64,000 nt of DNA, taken from Gliomastix tumulicola (taxonomy: Eukaryota > Ascomycota > Sordariomycetes > Hypocreales > Bionectriaceae). Below the pieces are notes generated by a model. That model saw only the letters and a program-made list of their open reading frames with translations. It had not been told where the DNA came from and made no database searches. Shown here one piece after another: positions 1 through 10,513 of this stretch; the first letter of the stretch is position 1, and every line of letters begins with the position of its first letter. The position numbers were made by a program, and so were the translations under genes. The stretch spans positions 124,001 to 188,000 of the forward strand of contig BCHX01000002.1 of assembly GCA_001599755.1 (NCBI GenBank). Direction: 5' to 3'.

Positions 1-879
1 GGCATTGGAACTCAAGTTCGTGTCAGTGGAATTCTGGCGCCGAACGGTGCTTCCTTCACTTGGAGAGGTCTCCGTGGCTGAGCTGGCGGTCGTGTATAGT
101 CTTTCCGCGGCTTCAGCGACCTCGTCCAAGCTGTGAACAACAGAGGCACTACGACCAAATGCTGGACTAGAGCGACGGTCGTTGGTTCTCTGCGATGCAA
201 AAGATGCTTCGCGAATGCCATGGATGTCCGACTTGAGGAGGACAAGTTCTTGGAGAATGGACTGTTGAGTGACCTCCGTATTCAGAGAGATTGAACTGTG
301 AAGGATCGTTAGTTTGCACCCTCTTCTTTGCGGAGGGTATTGCCACCACAACTTACACGTTGATCATATGGAGTATAGTTTGGAGACACATGTTGGACTG
401 TTGAATCCTTTCATGACAGACCGATAATTGATTGGCATGGACCTCGAGGTCTAGAGCTACGCGTGCCTTCCATCGGGAAGATGTCCTTAGGCGAGAAGGC
501 TTCTCGATCTTTGAAACCAGGGCCTCCAGATCAGTCAGCGCTTCTTTACAACTTCCCAGCACGCTCAGACAGAGTTCCCGAAGGTTATCATCCAGGAAGG
601 CATGTGTGCGGCGATGGCAGTCTTGAAGCGTGCGGTCGATTGTCTTGAGGAACTTGCTCAGGCTGGTAAGCTCGTCGCACAAGGCAGTGATGCGAGGGTC
701 CGCGGTTTGATATGCTTCCCGGAGGCGGTCCAGAGTGCTGAAGATCTAGTACATCGTGTCAGCTTTCCAAAATCAGAGGAAGCTTCTGCAGTGACAGTAC
801 CCTCGGAGGGGCAATCGCTTACAAAGATGGACGCATGGATCAGGGTGACAGTCGATGCGGTGATAGACAGAGGATCCAT
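1..879 (-). CDS. STAND/NLR-like protein, N-terminal part (cut by window edge)
   Basis: Exons on the minus strand: 823-879, 357-745 and <1-295, with introns 746-822 and 296-356 (donors GTAAGC and GTAAGT; a CTAAC branch site in the second). The model gives 247 codons, open to the window edge. The start, MDPLSITASTVTLIHASIF, is the hallmark of the fungal N-terminal domain of STAND proteins (Pfam PigL_N), followed by a helical stretch that reads on as IFSTLDRLREAY. This domain usually precedes a NACHT or NB-ARC NTPase and ankyrin, WD or TPR repeats, and such proteins act in heterokaryon incompatibility and innate-type recognition. The NTPase and repeats would lie outside the window, so the architecture is unknown. 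Exon 3 is Ser/Thr-rich, typical of a linker. The family call rests on the N-terminal pattern only; the full-length role is inference. Confidence 0.75.
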
Positions 880-2014
880 CTCGGCTGGTAGGAGGCCAAT
901 GGCTAGGAATAGAAGTGTTTGGGCTATTTTGGGATGGAAGCTTCGTTGAGGGTTGTTTTATTTTTAGGAATTGTCCCGACTCTTTATATGTCTCATGTCG
1001 AGGAACGACGAGGGCATCGAGGTGACCTCGTCTGCAAGGCAACCTACATTTCGGGCTGCCTCCCCTGCGAGGCGACCCTGCGTTGATAGCAATAGCTGTA
1101 GAACGACGCAGTCGTCGGTTGACTGATGCATCGGAGCATGCAAGGAAAGAAAGGCAGATAATAAAGTGCCCAAGGCGACCGCAGGAAGTTTTCCGTAACT
1201 GGACCTTTACTCGCCGGAAGTCCATATTCATCACCGAAACCTGTTCATAATTAGATGACAAATCAGTCTAGTGTTGTACAAAGTAAGGAGCGATTAGGCC
1301 TGCGGCTGCCTTTCAGAAGATAAGAGTCGATGGTGTTGCTGCGTCGGGAGCGAGAAGCCTGGGACTTTATCATCTGAGTTGGGTGATATGTTGGCTGGCC
1401 TCAGTCGCCTTTCATAAATGAATATTGGTTACTGATGAAAACTTTGCTTCACAGCTTTAGATTGGGTTGCATGTCGACACACAGGCATCCCGAGATGTCC
1501 GTAATCGCTATATTGAAGATGCAAACCAGAGTGGGCGGAGAGGCAACCAAAGCAGCTCATCCAATACCGAATTGACACACTTAGTCTAGTCGTGTGTGAC
1601 CGAGAACTGCAGTGGTAGCGGTCAATACGACACATACGAATTGCCACATGCAGGGCCATTGAAAATTGAAAGGTCATTCATTCTTGGCACCGGTCATGTC
1701 GTGCGGAGAAACAGCTGGGGAGCTTCGTCCAGGAAATCCAATGGGTATTCTCGCTAAATATTCGTTTTCAGGCCAGCTGCTCCGTGATCCGATCTGTGAA
1801 TCCGAAGGAGAAAAGAAAAGGAGAGGTAAAGAACTCCGCACGCTGCTATATCTCACAGCCAATCAAGCAGCCAAATATACGAAGCAGCCAATGAACGCCG
1901 CCCCTGTCACATTCCTTCGTCCCTGTCCATCAACCAGTCCCAGCAGCTACTTTAGTTCCATCATCTCCCCAGCTCGTGGCTGTGCCGCCCAACGCGAACC
2001 ACTCCCCCACACCG
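880..2014. other. intergenic, no gene seen
   Basis: This 1.1 kb lies upstream of the STAND-like gene and downstream of the LITAF gene. The open frames here are short, unspliced and show no recognisable motif. It should contain the STAND gene promoter, but I see no clear TATA or operator. Confidence 0.5.
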
Positions 2015-2834
2015 TCATGACGTCGTCTGGCGCAATTCTTGCTGCGAGGCAGCCAGAGGAAACCTCGATGCCTGTCGTAAATGCTCGGGCGTGCCGAGTG
2101 GTTGCATCGTCTTCTCGCCGTTGCGCTGGACGGCCACTTTGCGGGCGCAGTTTGTGCAGAAGTGGCTGATGTGATGCTTCCACTGTCGCTTGTAGGGGAG
2201 GACGACGCCGCCCACTGACACGAGGAAAAGTCCGGCGGCACTCGCGCTGTGATTGTCACGTTAGCGGGATGCCGTCTTGTAATTATTGAGGGGACCGAGC
2301 GAGGGAAACATACTGCGTTGCTGCGGAAGGGTCCTTCTGCACCCGCGTCTCTACCCTTCGCCTGCAGAACGGGCAGTCCACCATGTCGGACTGGTCGCCC
2401 AGCAGATGCAGCGGCGTCACTGTGGAGTCGCCGTGCAGAATGAGGCCGGACTGGTGGTTCTCCGACGTGATGGAGGGTGCCGTATTCCCGTCCGTCGCAC
2501 CAGGGACAACCACCTCAGGCAGGCCCCCATCGTTGACGGGCGGCGTCTGATGCCTCGCGACGATGATTGGCTCGCCCGACACCGTGGGCTGCCTGATGGC
2601 CCCCTTGAACTCGTCCGGGGAGTATACGGTCGAGAGCGTCGTGTCTTGCGTGTCTGTTCTCGATGCGATCGTGTCTGTCGGCGTGTCTGTCGGCGTCGGT
2701 GAAGACGAGTCTGCTGTCGAGTACATAGGCGGTGGGTCTTTGTTCGTGATGGGACTGTCGCCCGGCGCCTCTGAGAGGTCCGTCTTCGACATCGTGTCGG
2801 TTGTGTCGAGCTTCTTTTTGCTGAGGAAACCCAT
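2015..2834 (-). CDS. LITAF-domain (zinc ribbon) membrane-associated protein
   Basis: Two exons, 2314-2834 and 2015-2246, with intron 2247-2313 (donor GTATGT, branch GCTAAC, acceptor CACAG), give 250 residues. The C-terminal third is a LITAF domain: C154-x2-C157, a hydrophobic stretch around residues 178-190 that would lie against the membrane, then H202-x-C204-x2-C207. LITAF/SIMPLE proteins sit on the cytosolic face of late endosomes and lysosomes and take part in endosomal sorting. The N-terminal half is Pro/Ser/Thr-rich and disordered, and contains PPMY at residues 35-38, a PPxY motif of the kind that recruits NEDD4/Rsp5 ubiquitin ligases in animal LITAF. I chose the ATG that starts MGFLSKKK; the frame is open for 37 more codons upstream, so a longer start cannot be excluded. 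The zinc-ligand pattern is intact. Confidence 0.85.
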
Positions 2835-4182
2835 CTTCGGTGTCTGTCGATTGGTGACTGAGTCAATGCCTGGAATGGCCAGGGGAAAAGGAGGGAAGCA
2901 GAAACAGGGAGGGCCCCGGGCGGCGCATTCCAATAAATACAGCAATTTTCACGGTCATTGCAGCTCGTCATGATCCCTGGAAGTTTCAAGGCCCCTTCGT
3001 CCCCTGGAACCCCAGTCAGCCCTAAAATGACAAGGGACCACCAGCTCCATCGTGTCCATCAGGCGTGAGGCTTGAGCCATGTTGAATAAGGACACAGCCA
3101 GGATGGCAAAGGGCGAGGCGGTGTCTCGTATATCATATATACTTACTTATCGGACTACATGCGTAGGCACAGTCGAACAGCTCATATCAAGCTGCATTCC
3201 GAGACTGCACACACGGGCAAAATGGGCACGTTGTTCACGGACTGCGTACCCGTACCTGACACAGTGGGTGAGAGTTCGCTCGCTTTCGGATCACCCCTGA
3301 CATGCGCGCTAGAAGGCACCAGATTGGGATCCGTTGCTGACAGCGAGGGGAGTCCAGGCCGATTCTTCCGCCCACATGGCGAACCGGCGATTAAGATAAA
3401 GGCCGTCGGTACTCGCACTCGGAAGCGGTGACGGGATGAAATCAAGCGTCAGGCGACAGGAGGACGTAGTTATTAGTTGTAGATCGTCAGGTAAGCGATC
3501 GACGGAGTGCCTTCTTTTTCTCGTTCTCTTCCCCGTCTCGTCCTTGTCCTTTTTTCTTTTATTAGGACCTGGCGCTAGGGCACTGCCCGCCGGGTTTTAT
3601 GGATTTTTCCTGCCCTTGCAAGATCAACAGAGAAGAGAATCTCCGTGCCACGCCCGCATCTCGTCGACTATGGGATGTGATTCCTTTAGCTGGGAAAATG
3701 TATGGATCTCATGGATGCGACCAGATACAGACTTCGGTACAAATGTCTAGCCTGGCGATGCCTGGATCCTTCGTTGGGTCATTATCATGGCATCAAAGAT
3801 TCTTATTCGGGGCATGCTTCTACTTCACGGCATCGGTACAGTGTTCAGTATTTTAGATGGATTTATTTATATATATTTCTCGTAGTGAAATATCAACGCT
3901 TCCCCAATACAGGGGACAAGACCCTAGACGCCTAAGCCAATGAACATTGCATACCTGAGTATGTCAGAGTCTCTAATATAGGTAGGAAACAAGTAACAAA
4001 TCCGCACGCCGAAAGCTCCTCGCAATATTGCCAGATTAAGATGGAAATGAAAGACAAAATCGGTTTTTTAAAAAAAAAAGAGGGAATAGACCAGGTAGGT
4101 GCTTGTGTTTGCGTCCATGATTCAGTTAGCCAGACAAGAGGTGTGAATGAGTGAATGAGTGAGTGAGTGAGCGGACCAGCTA
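2835..4182. other. intergenic, no gene seen
   Basis: About 1.35 kb between two minus-strand genes. Frames on both strands are below about 105 codons with no family resemblance. A short tandem of GAGT/GAAT units sits at 4143-4171, just past the stop of the MARVEL-like gene. Confidence 0.5.
4143..4171. repeat. tetranucleotide repeat (GAGT/GAAT)n
   Basis: About seven imperfect GAGT or GAAT units lie directly downstream of the stop codon of the MARVEL-like gene, so probably in its 3' UTR. Confidence 0.8.
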
Positions 4183-4935
4183 CTACACTCTCTGCGAATA
4201 GCCGTCCATCCCCATCTCCTTGTTGGCGGCGGCCTTCTTCTTGGTGAAGAGCTTGCTGCCGGCCTTGTCGGTCAGGCTGTCGACCTTGTCACCCAGGAAC
4301 GTCTTGACGCCGCCGTAGACGGCCGAGACGAGCCAGAGGATGACGTTGACGAGGTCGACCCAGACGGCCGTCTTCATGGCGCCGGTGCTGGCGCCCTTGT
4401 ACTTGTCGTCGCTGTCGCGGCCGAGGAAGATGCCGGCGAAGATGCCGAAGACGACGATCCAGGCGATGAAGAGGATGACGTCCCAGCCAAAGGCGCGGTA
4501 GGTCCGGGTGATCTTGATACGGGAGCCGACGACAGGCAGGGCGCTGAGCGGCGCCGCCACGACGAAGAGCACGGCCGTCACGGCAGACAGGCCGGCGACG
4601 AGCAGGGCAAAGATCCACTCGGCCGAGTAGCCCGACTCGTCGTCGCGGCGCTCCGAGTCGACGCGGTTGCCGTAGAAGCCGCAGACGATGATGGCGAAGA
4701 GGAACTGCAGGCCGCGGCAGACGAGGCGCGGGATGACCTCGAAGGTCTTGAGCCAGGTCTTGCCGACCTCCTTGCCGGCGTCGGCGCCCGTCGAGAAGGC
4801 GTGCCGGCCGGCCTGGCGGCCCATCTCGCCCTTGTTGGCGGCGCGGAAGTCCTTGGCGGCGCCGGCGAGGTTGGAGGCCGACTTGCCGAGCTCGACGGCC
4901 TTGAACGCCATGTCGAGCTTGCCCATTTTAGCCAT
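4183..4935 (-). CDS. four-helix MARVEL-like integral membrane protein
   Basis: A single exon of 250 residues from an ATG in a good context. After a soluble N-terminal stretch of about 60 residues there are four hydrophobic segments: around VIPRLVCRGLQFLFAIIVCG (about 65-88), EWIFALLVAGLSAVTAVLFV (about 106-130), WDVILFIAWIVVFGIFAGIF (about 150-172) and AVWVDLVNVILWLVSAVYGG (about 190-212). The tail is Lys-rich and ends in YSQRV. The topology (cytosolic N and C termini, four helices) fits the fungal MARVEL-like group found in plasma membrane or secretory membranes; the exact role is not known. Codon use is strongly GC-ending. The 5' leader carries GGT and GAT triplet runs. The family call is by topology and overall resemblance, not by a catalytic motif. 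Confidence 0.75.
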   Translation of the reverse strand: MAKMGKLDMAFKAVELGKSASNLAGAAKDFRAANKGEMGRQAGRHAFSTGADAGKEVGKTWLKTFEVIPRLVCRGLQFLFAIIVCGFYGNRVDSERRDDESGYSAEWIFALLVAGLSAVTAVLFVVAAPLSALPVVGSRIKITRTYRAFGWDVILFIAWIVVFGIFAGIFLGRDSDDKYKGASTGAMKTAVWVDLVNVILWLVSAVYGGVKTFLGDKVDSLTDKAGSKLFTKKKAAANKEMGMDGYSQRV

Positions 4936-5847
4936 GGTGATGGTGGTGGTTTGGTGAGAAGAAAGAACGTGGGGTGGTGGTGATGATGCTGGTGGTTATG
5001 GTAACGATGGTGGTGGTGGTGGTGATTATTGTTGTGCAGTCGATGCTGAGGCCGGCTCAGAAAGAGTGAATCGTAAATTATATCGTGAAATCGGAAGAGA
5101 AGCAGAAGACAGACACAAGGAAAATAAGGAAAGGTAGAGAACACGGGCGAAGATGCTGTGAATTAATTGCTGGGCAAACGAACTCATGTTTGCGAGACAA
5201 CGAGCCGTCTTTTATTCACAGCACAGCAACTGAATGACAGCGCCCGAACAGCGAACTCTCCACATTGTCGTCCAGTGGAGTCGGGCGGCGTCGGTGAGGC
5301 CAGCCTGCACAGGGGTCTACTCTGCTGTATTTCTCGTTGACTGGCGGTTATTGTTCATCGGCGCGTCTCAGTACGCGACACAACCCAGAGAATCGTGGGA
5401 GAAGACGGGAATATCTGTGGATGGACGGTGCAGCGCTTGGCGAGACGGGCTGGATGCGCTGGCGCTTGCACTGGAGAAATCTGCTTTGGGGCGCTGACAG
5501 CCAACCAAATCGCTGAGGGGCTGCAGTTTCAGAACAGACAGCAACCGCTAAGTAAGTAACTACGGAGTACGGGCAGGGGATTTGTAGCCGCCCGCATCTT
5601 GAGACTGGCGACTGGCCTTCAATGCGAGGCCATTTGTCTACGGGGAATGAATCACGAGGAAACATCGACTGCGCATTGTTTCAAGTTGTTTTTTCAGTCT
5701 GTGCTTCACTGTTCGCCGACTCTCGGCATGCATGCCTGCTTATCCAAGCGCCGACCAGCTGTCTACTCCGTAATACTGACCACTGTCTGTTGTTCCCCTC
5801 CAGGGCTTACTCCCTGTAACTACAGTTGGTACAATTACCTGGGCCAA
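4936..5847. other. intergenic, no gene seen
   Basis: This is the promoter and 5' UTR side of the MARVEL-like gene, with triplet runs such as (GGT)n at 5006-5024, plus the 3' side of the F-box gene. I see no supported coding frame. Confidence 0.5.
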
Positions 5848-8294
5848 TTAGCGCCGGCCCTTGTGTTTCTTCTGGCGGCTGGCCACACTCTCCTCGTCCT
5901 CGTCCTCCTCGTCCACCTTCTCCGAAACGACACCCACAATCGCGACTCCAAACCCCAGCTCCGGCTGCTGCTCGGCGTAGAAGCCCGTGATGGTCGTCCC
6001 CGGCTCGATGGGCACCCGCTGCATGCAAGTCGGCTCGTTTGCATCTGCAATCAGGGGGCCTGCCAGGCTGAGATCCATCTTGAAGAGACACGACCTGTCC
6101 CAGTTGGTGCTGATCTTGAACGACAGAAACGTCGGTCGCATTGGGCCAATCTCGTCGTCGGCCGACGTCGAGCTCTTGGTGACCCGGTGCACCACGTCTA
6201 TATCGCGGATCCTCTCTCCTCCAGGCCCGTCAATGGCAAAGTGCATCATCTTCGAGCCGATGCCCGCTCGGCGCCGTCCCAGCGTGAGCTTGGACATCCC
6301 GCCGCCCTCGGAATCCTCGTCAAAGTAGAAGTCCACCTTGCCGATGCCCCCGCGCAGGAGGAGCATCACGCTCATGCCTGTCAGGCGTGAGAGACGGCTG
6401 CCGCCTGGCCCACCAAAGTGCGTCCAGAAGAGAGGCTGGTAGTCTTGTTGAAACCCGTCTATGGATAGCCCGGGGTTGTTGTTGAGGTGCAGATGCGGCT
6501 CGGGGATCTTGGGGTACCAGAATGCCGACGTTCTGAGGCCCTGTGATGTTGTCGGCCGTCCGTCACCCGAGGTCATGGTCAACGAGACCATCTTGCATCC
6601 CTATCCATAGTGATCTTGTTAGCGGCGACAGTAGTGCAGATGAATGATGGTGACGCCTTGCCTTGGGCAAAACTTACATCAAACCGGGCCTCGATGCCCG
6701 TCACATCTCCCGAGTTCCAGGCCAGCCTCTCTGTCGTCACGCAGTCGACGTCGACATCACCCAGCCACGCCGTCGTAGCTACAATCTTGCTCTTCCCCCA
6801 ACCTTTGCAGGTGACCAGTTGGATGGCATGGAAGCCCCGGCAGCCGACGGCAGCAATGAAGCCTCTCAACTTGCCGTCAAAACACACCTGCTCGCGCAGG
6901 TTGCTCCGGTACCCGGCAAACACGACATCGTCCTCCTGGCCAGCCACCTCCAGCCCGCACAGGTAATCCGCGTCCCCGAGACGGACCATATGCACTGTGA
7001 TGCTCGCTGCGTCGGCCGGGATGTCAATCTTTCGGCTGTACTGTTCACGACAGCCATCTCCGTCGAAGCCATCGGCCGACTCGTACCCCCTCCTCGGTGG
7101 GCGTAATCTCGCTTGCACCCGGGGTGCTTGACTGCTGCTGCTTGTGGAAGCCGTCGTCGTCGTCGTCGTCGTCGTCGTCGGGGTCGGGGTCGGCGGCGCC
7201 GGAGGATCCTGCTGTGCGTCCATATCCAGGGCCACGATATGTGGTATATCCTGAAGAAGCCGCCATATGCGCTTCCTGTTCTTCAGTCCCGGGCTGAGCT
7301 GCTGGTGGCGCGTCCGGCGGTACAGGAAGCGCCAGTCCGCATTCTGCAGCCGCTCCGGCGCCTCCCACGCCTCGATGAGCCAGGAGCGGTCCTCCCAGCC
7401 GCCCGTCTTCTCGAAGAACTTCTCCCGCCACCAGGTCTGGAAGTGGAAGATGGGCCACATGGCCCGGGTGGCCAGGCGGGAGCTGAGGTAGTCGGTGACG
7501 GAGAGCTCGCTGGCGATCATGGTGCAGATCTCGGGCGGGAGGAGGGCGAACGGGTCGCGGACGACGACGGAGGAGTCTGACCCCCCGTGCGATTCTATGT
7601 ATACCGGGGTCGTCGGCGACTGCCTCGGCTGCGGAGGGCCAGAGGGCCGCTGCGACAGAATGTCCATCGCCTCGGTGCCGTAGACCGGGTCGGCCGTGTA
7701 CCAGAGCTCCGGGTCCTGGAGCACCAGATCCGAGTAGCGGTCTTCCCACGGATACGCATACTCGGTGTCGACGGTCACAAGGCCGCCGTAGTCGTGGCCC
7801 CAGCTCATGCTCGTCCCGCGCGTGGGGAACGGCAGCGACGAGCAGATCTGGCTGAGCCGGGTGAAGACGCGCTGGTCCAGCTGCAGGACGGTCTCGAGCA
7901 GCCGGAAGCACGACTCGTGGAAGACGACATGGTGCCTCAGCACGAGGATGATCTGGTTGAACTCGGCAGCCTGCTCCGGATCGCGATTGTCGTAGCCGGG
8001 CTGGTCCCAGCGGGCGTTGGGATGGCGCGGCGCAAACGGAGTCGGCGAGAAGGGATCGTCGTGGAGGCCCACGCCTGTCAAGACGATGCCGGCTTGGGGA
8101 TCGGGGATCACTACACGGATGGAAAAAAAAATTAAAAAAAATTCCTGGTAAGCATTGACGTCTTGGGGATGGCCCATAACGTAACAGAGGAGAGACGACT
8201 GACAGGCGCGGAATTGATTGATCCAGGACACGACGCCCGGGCGCTCGACGACGACCCAGCCGCAGACGACGCACGAGGGGATGACGGGACTCAT
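5848..8294 (-). CDS. large fungal F-box protein
   Basis: Three exons, 8204-8294, 6678-8110 and 5848-6600, with introns 8111-8203 (T-rich, 93 bp) and 6601-6677 (GTAAGT, branch GCTAAC), give 758 residues. The 5' exon encodes a Cys-containing start (MSPVIPSCVVCGW) that joins to LIPDPQAGIVLTGVG, as in other fungal F-box proteins with this N-terminal module. The F-box lies at about residues 215-260 (FALLPPEICTMIASELSVTD), so the protein probably bridges a substrate to Skp1 in an SCF ubiquitin ligase. The C-terminal half is a conserved beta-rich region that could bind the substrate. In the middle is a run of nine Thr residues followed by Ser, encoded by a (GAC/GTC)n microsatellite. An in-frame ATG 18 nt upstream (8312) is an alternative start. 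Targets are unknown. Confidence 0.8.
7152..7180. repeat. (GTC)n coding microsatellite
   Basis: About nine GTC triplets on the plus strand encode the poly-Thr run of the F-box protein on the minus strand, so its length can vary without a frameshift. Confidence 0.9.
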
Positions 8295-8320
8295 TAGCGG
8301 GAGCTTCAGCACTCACTCCT

Positions 8321-8345
8321 CTGTCTGTCTGTCTGTCTGTCTGTC
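8321..8345. repeat. (CTGT)6 microsatellite
   Basis: Six CTGT units lie within 30 bp of the F-box start codon, in its 5' UTR or core promoter. Confidence 0.9.
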
Positions 8346-8622
8346 GGCGATGTGCCTGTGGGAGGAGGAGGAGGAGGTGGCGATCTCGCTTGCGTCAGCG
8401 ATCAAGGGTACGATCAAGGATACTATACTAGGCGCTGTATTGGACTAGCTGCCGGGAGGGAAAGGTGCAGCTCAGATCAGATCAGATTACATAGCTCGGT
8501 TGTTGCTGACTATGAGGGGAAAATAAAAAGAGAGAGAGAGAAAGACGAGACCGAGCTTCAACGGGGGTGGAGGGGCAGTGATGTATGCTCCTGGAGCGAG
8601 CGTTGTGCGACACAGGCGCAGA

Positions 8623-8674
8623 ATGCCGTTATTGCAGTTCTGCCAATGCCGTTATTTCGGCCGTATGCCGTTAT
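8623..8674. repeat. triple direct repeat ATGCCGTTAT
   Basis: Exact copies of the 10-mer occur at 8623-8632, 8646-8655 and 8665-8674, about 330-380 bp upstream of the F-box start. A related TGCCGTTATTCGG lies at 28408-28420, upstream of the HET gene. This may be a regulatory site; no function is shown. Confidence 0.6.
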
Positions 8675-9193
8675 GAGACACAGCACCCTCGAATCCCGAC
8701 CTGCCTTATCTTTGCCTTATTCATCAGTGGCGTAGCGTCGCAGCGTCGCAGCGGCGCAGCCCTTGCATGGAAGCGAGCCCCCGAAAGACGCCGGGTGCAT
8801 TAGGGCCTCCCCTCCCCCCTTTGTTTTTTTTTTCTCCGTGCCAATGGGCGTGCTTCGTTTCCGATGTGAGGCGATGAGTTGCCAGCACATGGGCATCGGG
8901 TGTGGCAATCTGCCAAGGGCTTCGGGCGACCCTTTGTCGAGACATTTAGCCGAAAGAAACCTGGGGTCCCCCCCCCCCCCTTCCGGAAGGAATCTCGTCT
9001 ACCGTCTACCGTCTACCGGGCTACTGACTGACTGACTACTCTCTCTTGTCGGGATTTGTTCTTCGTATAGAGATGGATGGTGGCGTTACGCCCCGGGGGG
9101 ACACACCACGATAACTGGGACAATAATATTTACGAGGACGGAAATCCCATCTCGCCCTCGCCGATTGGGTGCAGAGGCGAGAAAGCTGACTTA

Positions 9194-10513
9194 TTATGTC
9201 GCACGCACGGGAACAAGCCCCCTCCAGCTCGTCATCCTCTCCGACCCAAAGACCACCTCCATGATCATCTTGGTGAACTCGTCCACCTCGTCAGGCACCG
9301 CGTCCACAAACAGCCTGTCCGAGTCCTTCAGCTTGACCATGCGCACGCTCTCCCGCACACAGAGAGCCTCCCACTCGGCCGCCGTCTTTGCTGCCCAGAT
9401 GCCCTCCCGTGTGGTGAACGTGATGCCTCCCTGGCACTGGGCGACGTCGGGCCCATCGCGGGAAAACACGTAAATGCCCTGGACGCTGGAGCACAGGAGC
9501 CACGTCCGGCGGATGGACTCGGCCATGATCCACGAATACCAGAGCAGGTTCTGCAGCTGCGACGCGGCGATCCTGGCACCGGGGTCGTACAGGCGACGAC
9601 GTGGCTGGTCGAAAATCATCCAGCTTCCAAGGCAGCCCGTCTGACTGCTGCTGCTCGCCTGACGCAGCAGCTGGCCCATCCAGCAGTGCAGCACAGGGAT
9701 GCGCCGCTCGGCGAGGTGTCGTAGGCGAATGTCGCCGTCGTACAGGCCGATAATCTGGTATACGAGCAGCGCTTGGACCCTCGCCAGGCTCTCGAGGATG
9801 TCGGTGTCGGGGAAGTTGGCATCAAACGAGCTGCTGCCGTGCGCCGCCGCCGGACGTGCGGTGGTCTCGTGGCACTCGGATACGAGGGCCTCTGCCCGGT
9901 CCTCGAGGATCCTGTGCACCGTCTTCTCGGTTGCCGCAGTCTTGCTGACGTAGCACGCCGACGCCATGAACGCATCCTGGGCGGAGCGAGGGAAGCGAGT
10001 CTTGTACAGGCGCTCGTGGATGAAGGGGTTGCTGCCCGTGTCGGCCCATTGGCGCAGCCAGCGCCGAACTTGCAAGAGGTGGCGGCGCTGATCGGCGATC
10101 TCTATCGCCATGGACACCTCGGGAGGCACGTGATGGATCTCCCACTTGTCGCGGGCCATGAACCAGCTCGTCGTCAGCTCTGCCTGGAACAGATTGTGGA
10201 CATTTGCGTCCAGCTGTACGCCCAGAGTGAAGGGGAGCGTCCTGAGGGTCGCCGGGGCTGACACAAGCGAGGAGTTGCTCGAAGATAGCTCTGCAGGAGA
10301 GTCAAAAGAGAATAGATCGGCTCTCTCGACATTAGTAGTGGTAGTATCGTCGCTGCTAGTGTCGAGCAGAACGAAGTTTGATGTCCTAGACGGGGGATAG
10401 TCACAGTTGACGTGACGGCGAGAGCAACGTAGACAGCTGGGCATCCGCCGGTCACATCTCCGTTTGGCAGATGCACAGGCCCTGCAGGCTTTGCTTTCTA
10501 GTCGGCCAGGCAT
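9194..10513 (-). CDS. Zn2Cys6 fungal transcription factor
   Basis: A single exon of 439 residues. The binuclear zinc cluster is at the extreme N terminus: C-x2-C-x6-C-x6-C-x2-C-x6-C (CRACASAKRRCDRR, then CLRCSRRHVNC), followed by an acidic and Ser/Thr-rich linker. The C-terminal region contains a helical block (LARVQALLVYQIIGLYDGDI at about residue 245) that recurs in the second regulator of this window at 45150. The frame is open upstream, but the ATG at 10511-10513 gives the usual short lead before the first Cys. It is divergent from the SDR at 10940 across 426 bp, so the two may share control and the SDR is its most obvious candidate target. It lacks introns, unlike its relative at 45150, which has four. 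Confidence 0.9.
   Translation of the reverse strand: MPGRLESKACRACASAKRRCDRRMPSCLRCSRRHVNCDYPPSRTSNFVLLDTSSDDTTTTNVERADLFSFDSPAELSSSNSSLVSAPATLRTLPFTLGVQLDANVHNLFQAELTTSWFMARDKWEIHHVPPEVSMAIEIADQRRHLLQVRRWLRQWADTGSNPFIHERLYKTRFPRSAQDAFMASACYVSKTAATEKTVHRILEDRAEALVSECHETTARPAAAHGSSSFDANFPDTDILESLARVQALLVYQIIGLYDGDIRLRHLAERRIPVLHCWMGQLLRQASSSSQTGCLGSWMIFDQPRRRLYDPGARIAASQLQNLLWYSWIMAESIRRTWLLCSSVQGIYVFSRDGPDVAQCQGGITFTTREGIWAAKTAAEWEALCVRESVRMVKLKDSDRLFVDAVPDEVDEFTKMIMEVVFGSERMTSWRGLVPVRAT

Larger units (their letters stand above)
8295..9193. other. intergenic; F-box gene promoter with repeats
   Basis: This interval holds the upstream region of the F-box gene and the downstream end of the Zn2Cys6 regulator. 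It contains (CTGT)6 at 8321-8345, three copies of ATGCCGTTAT at 8623-8674, a C12 tract at 8969-8980, three TCTACCG units near 8997-9018 and CTGA units near 9023-9036. I see no gene. Confidence 0.6.

Noticed and set aside
7045..8316. 423-codon open frame on the minus strand overlapping the F-box gene
   Set aside because: It is another frame of the same GC-rich exon, is Arg/Pro-rich and has no motif; the F-box frame carries all family signals.
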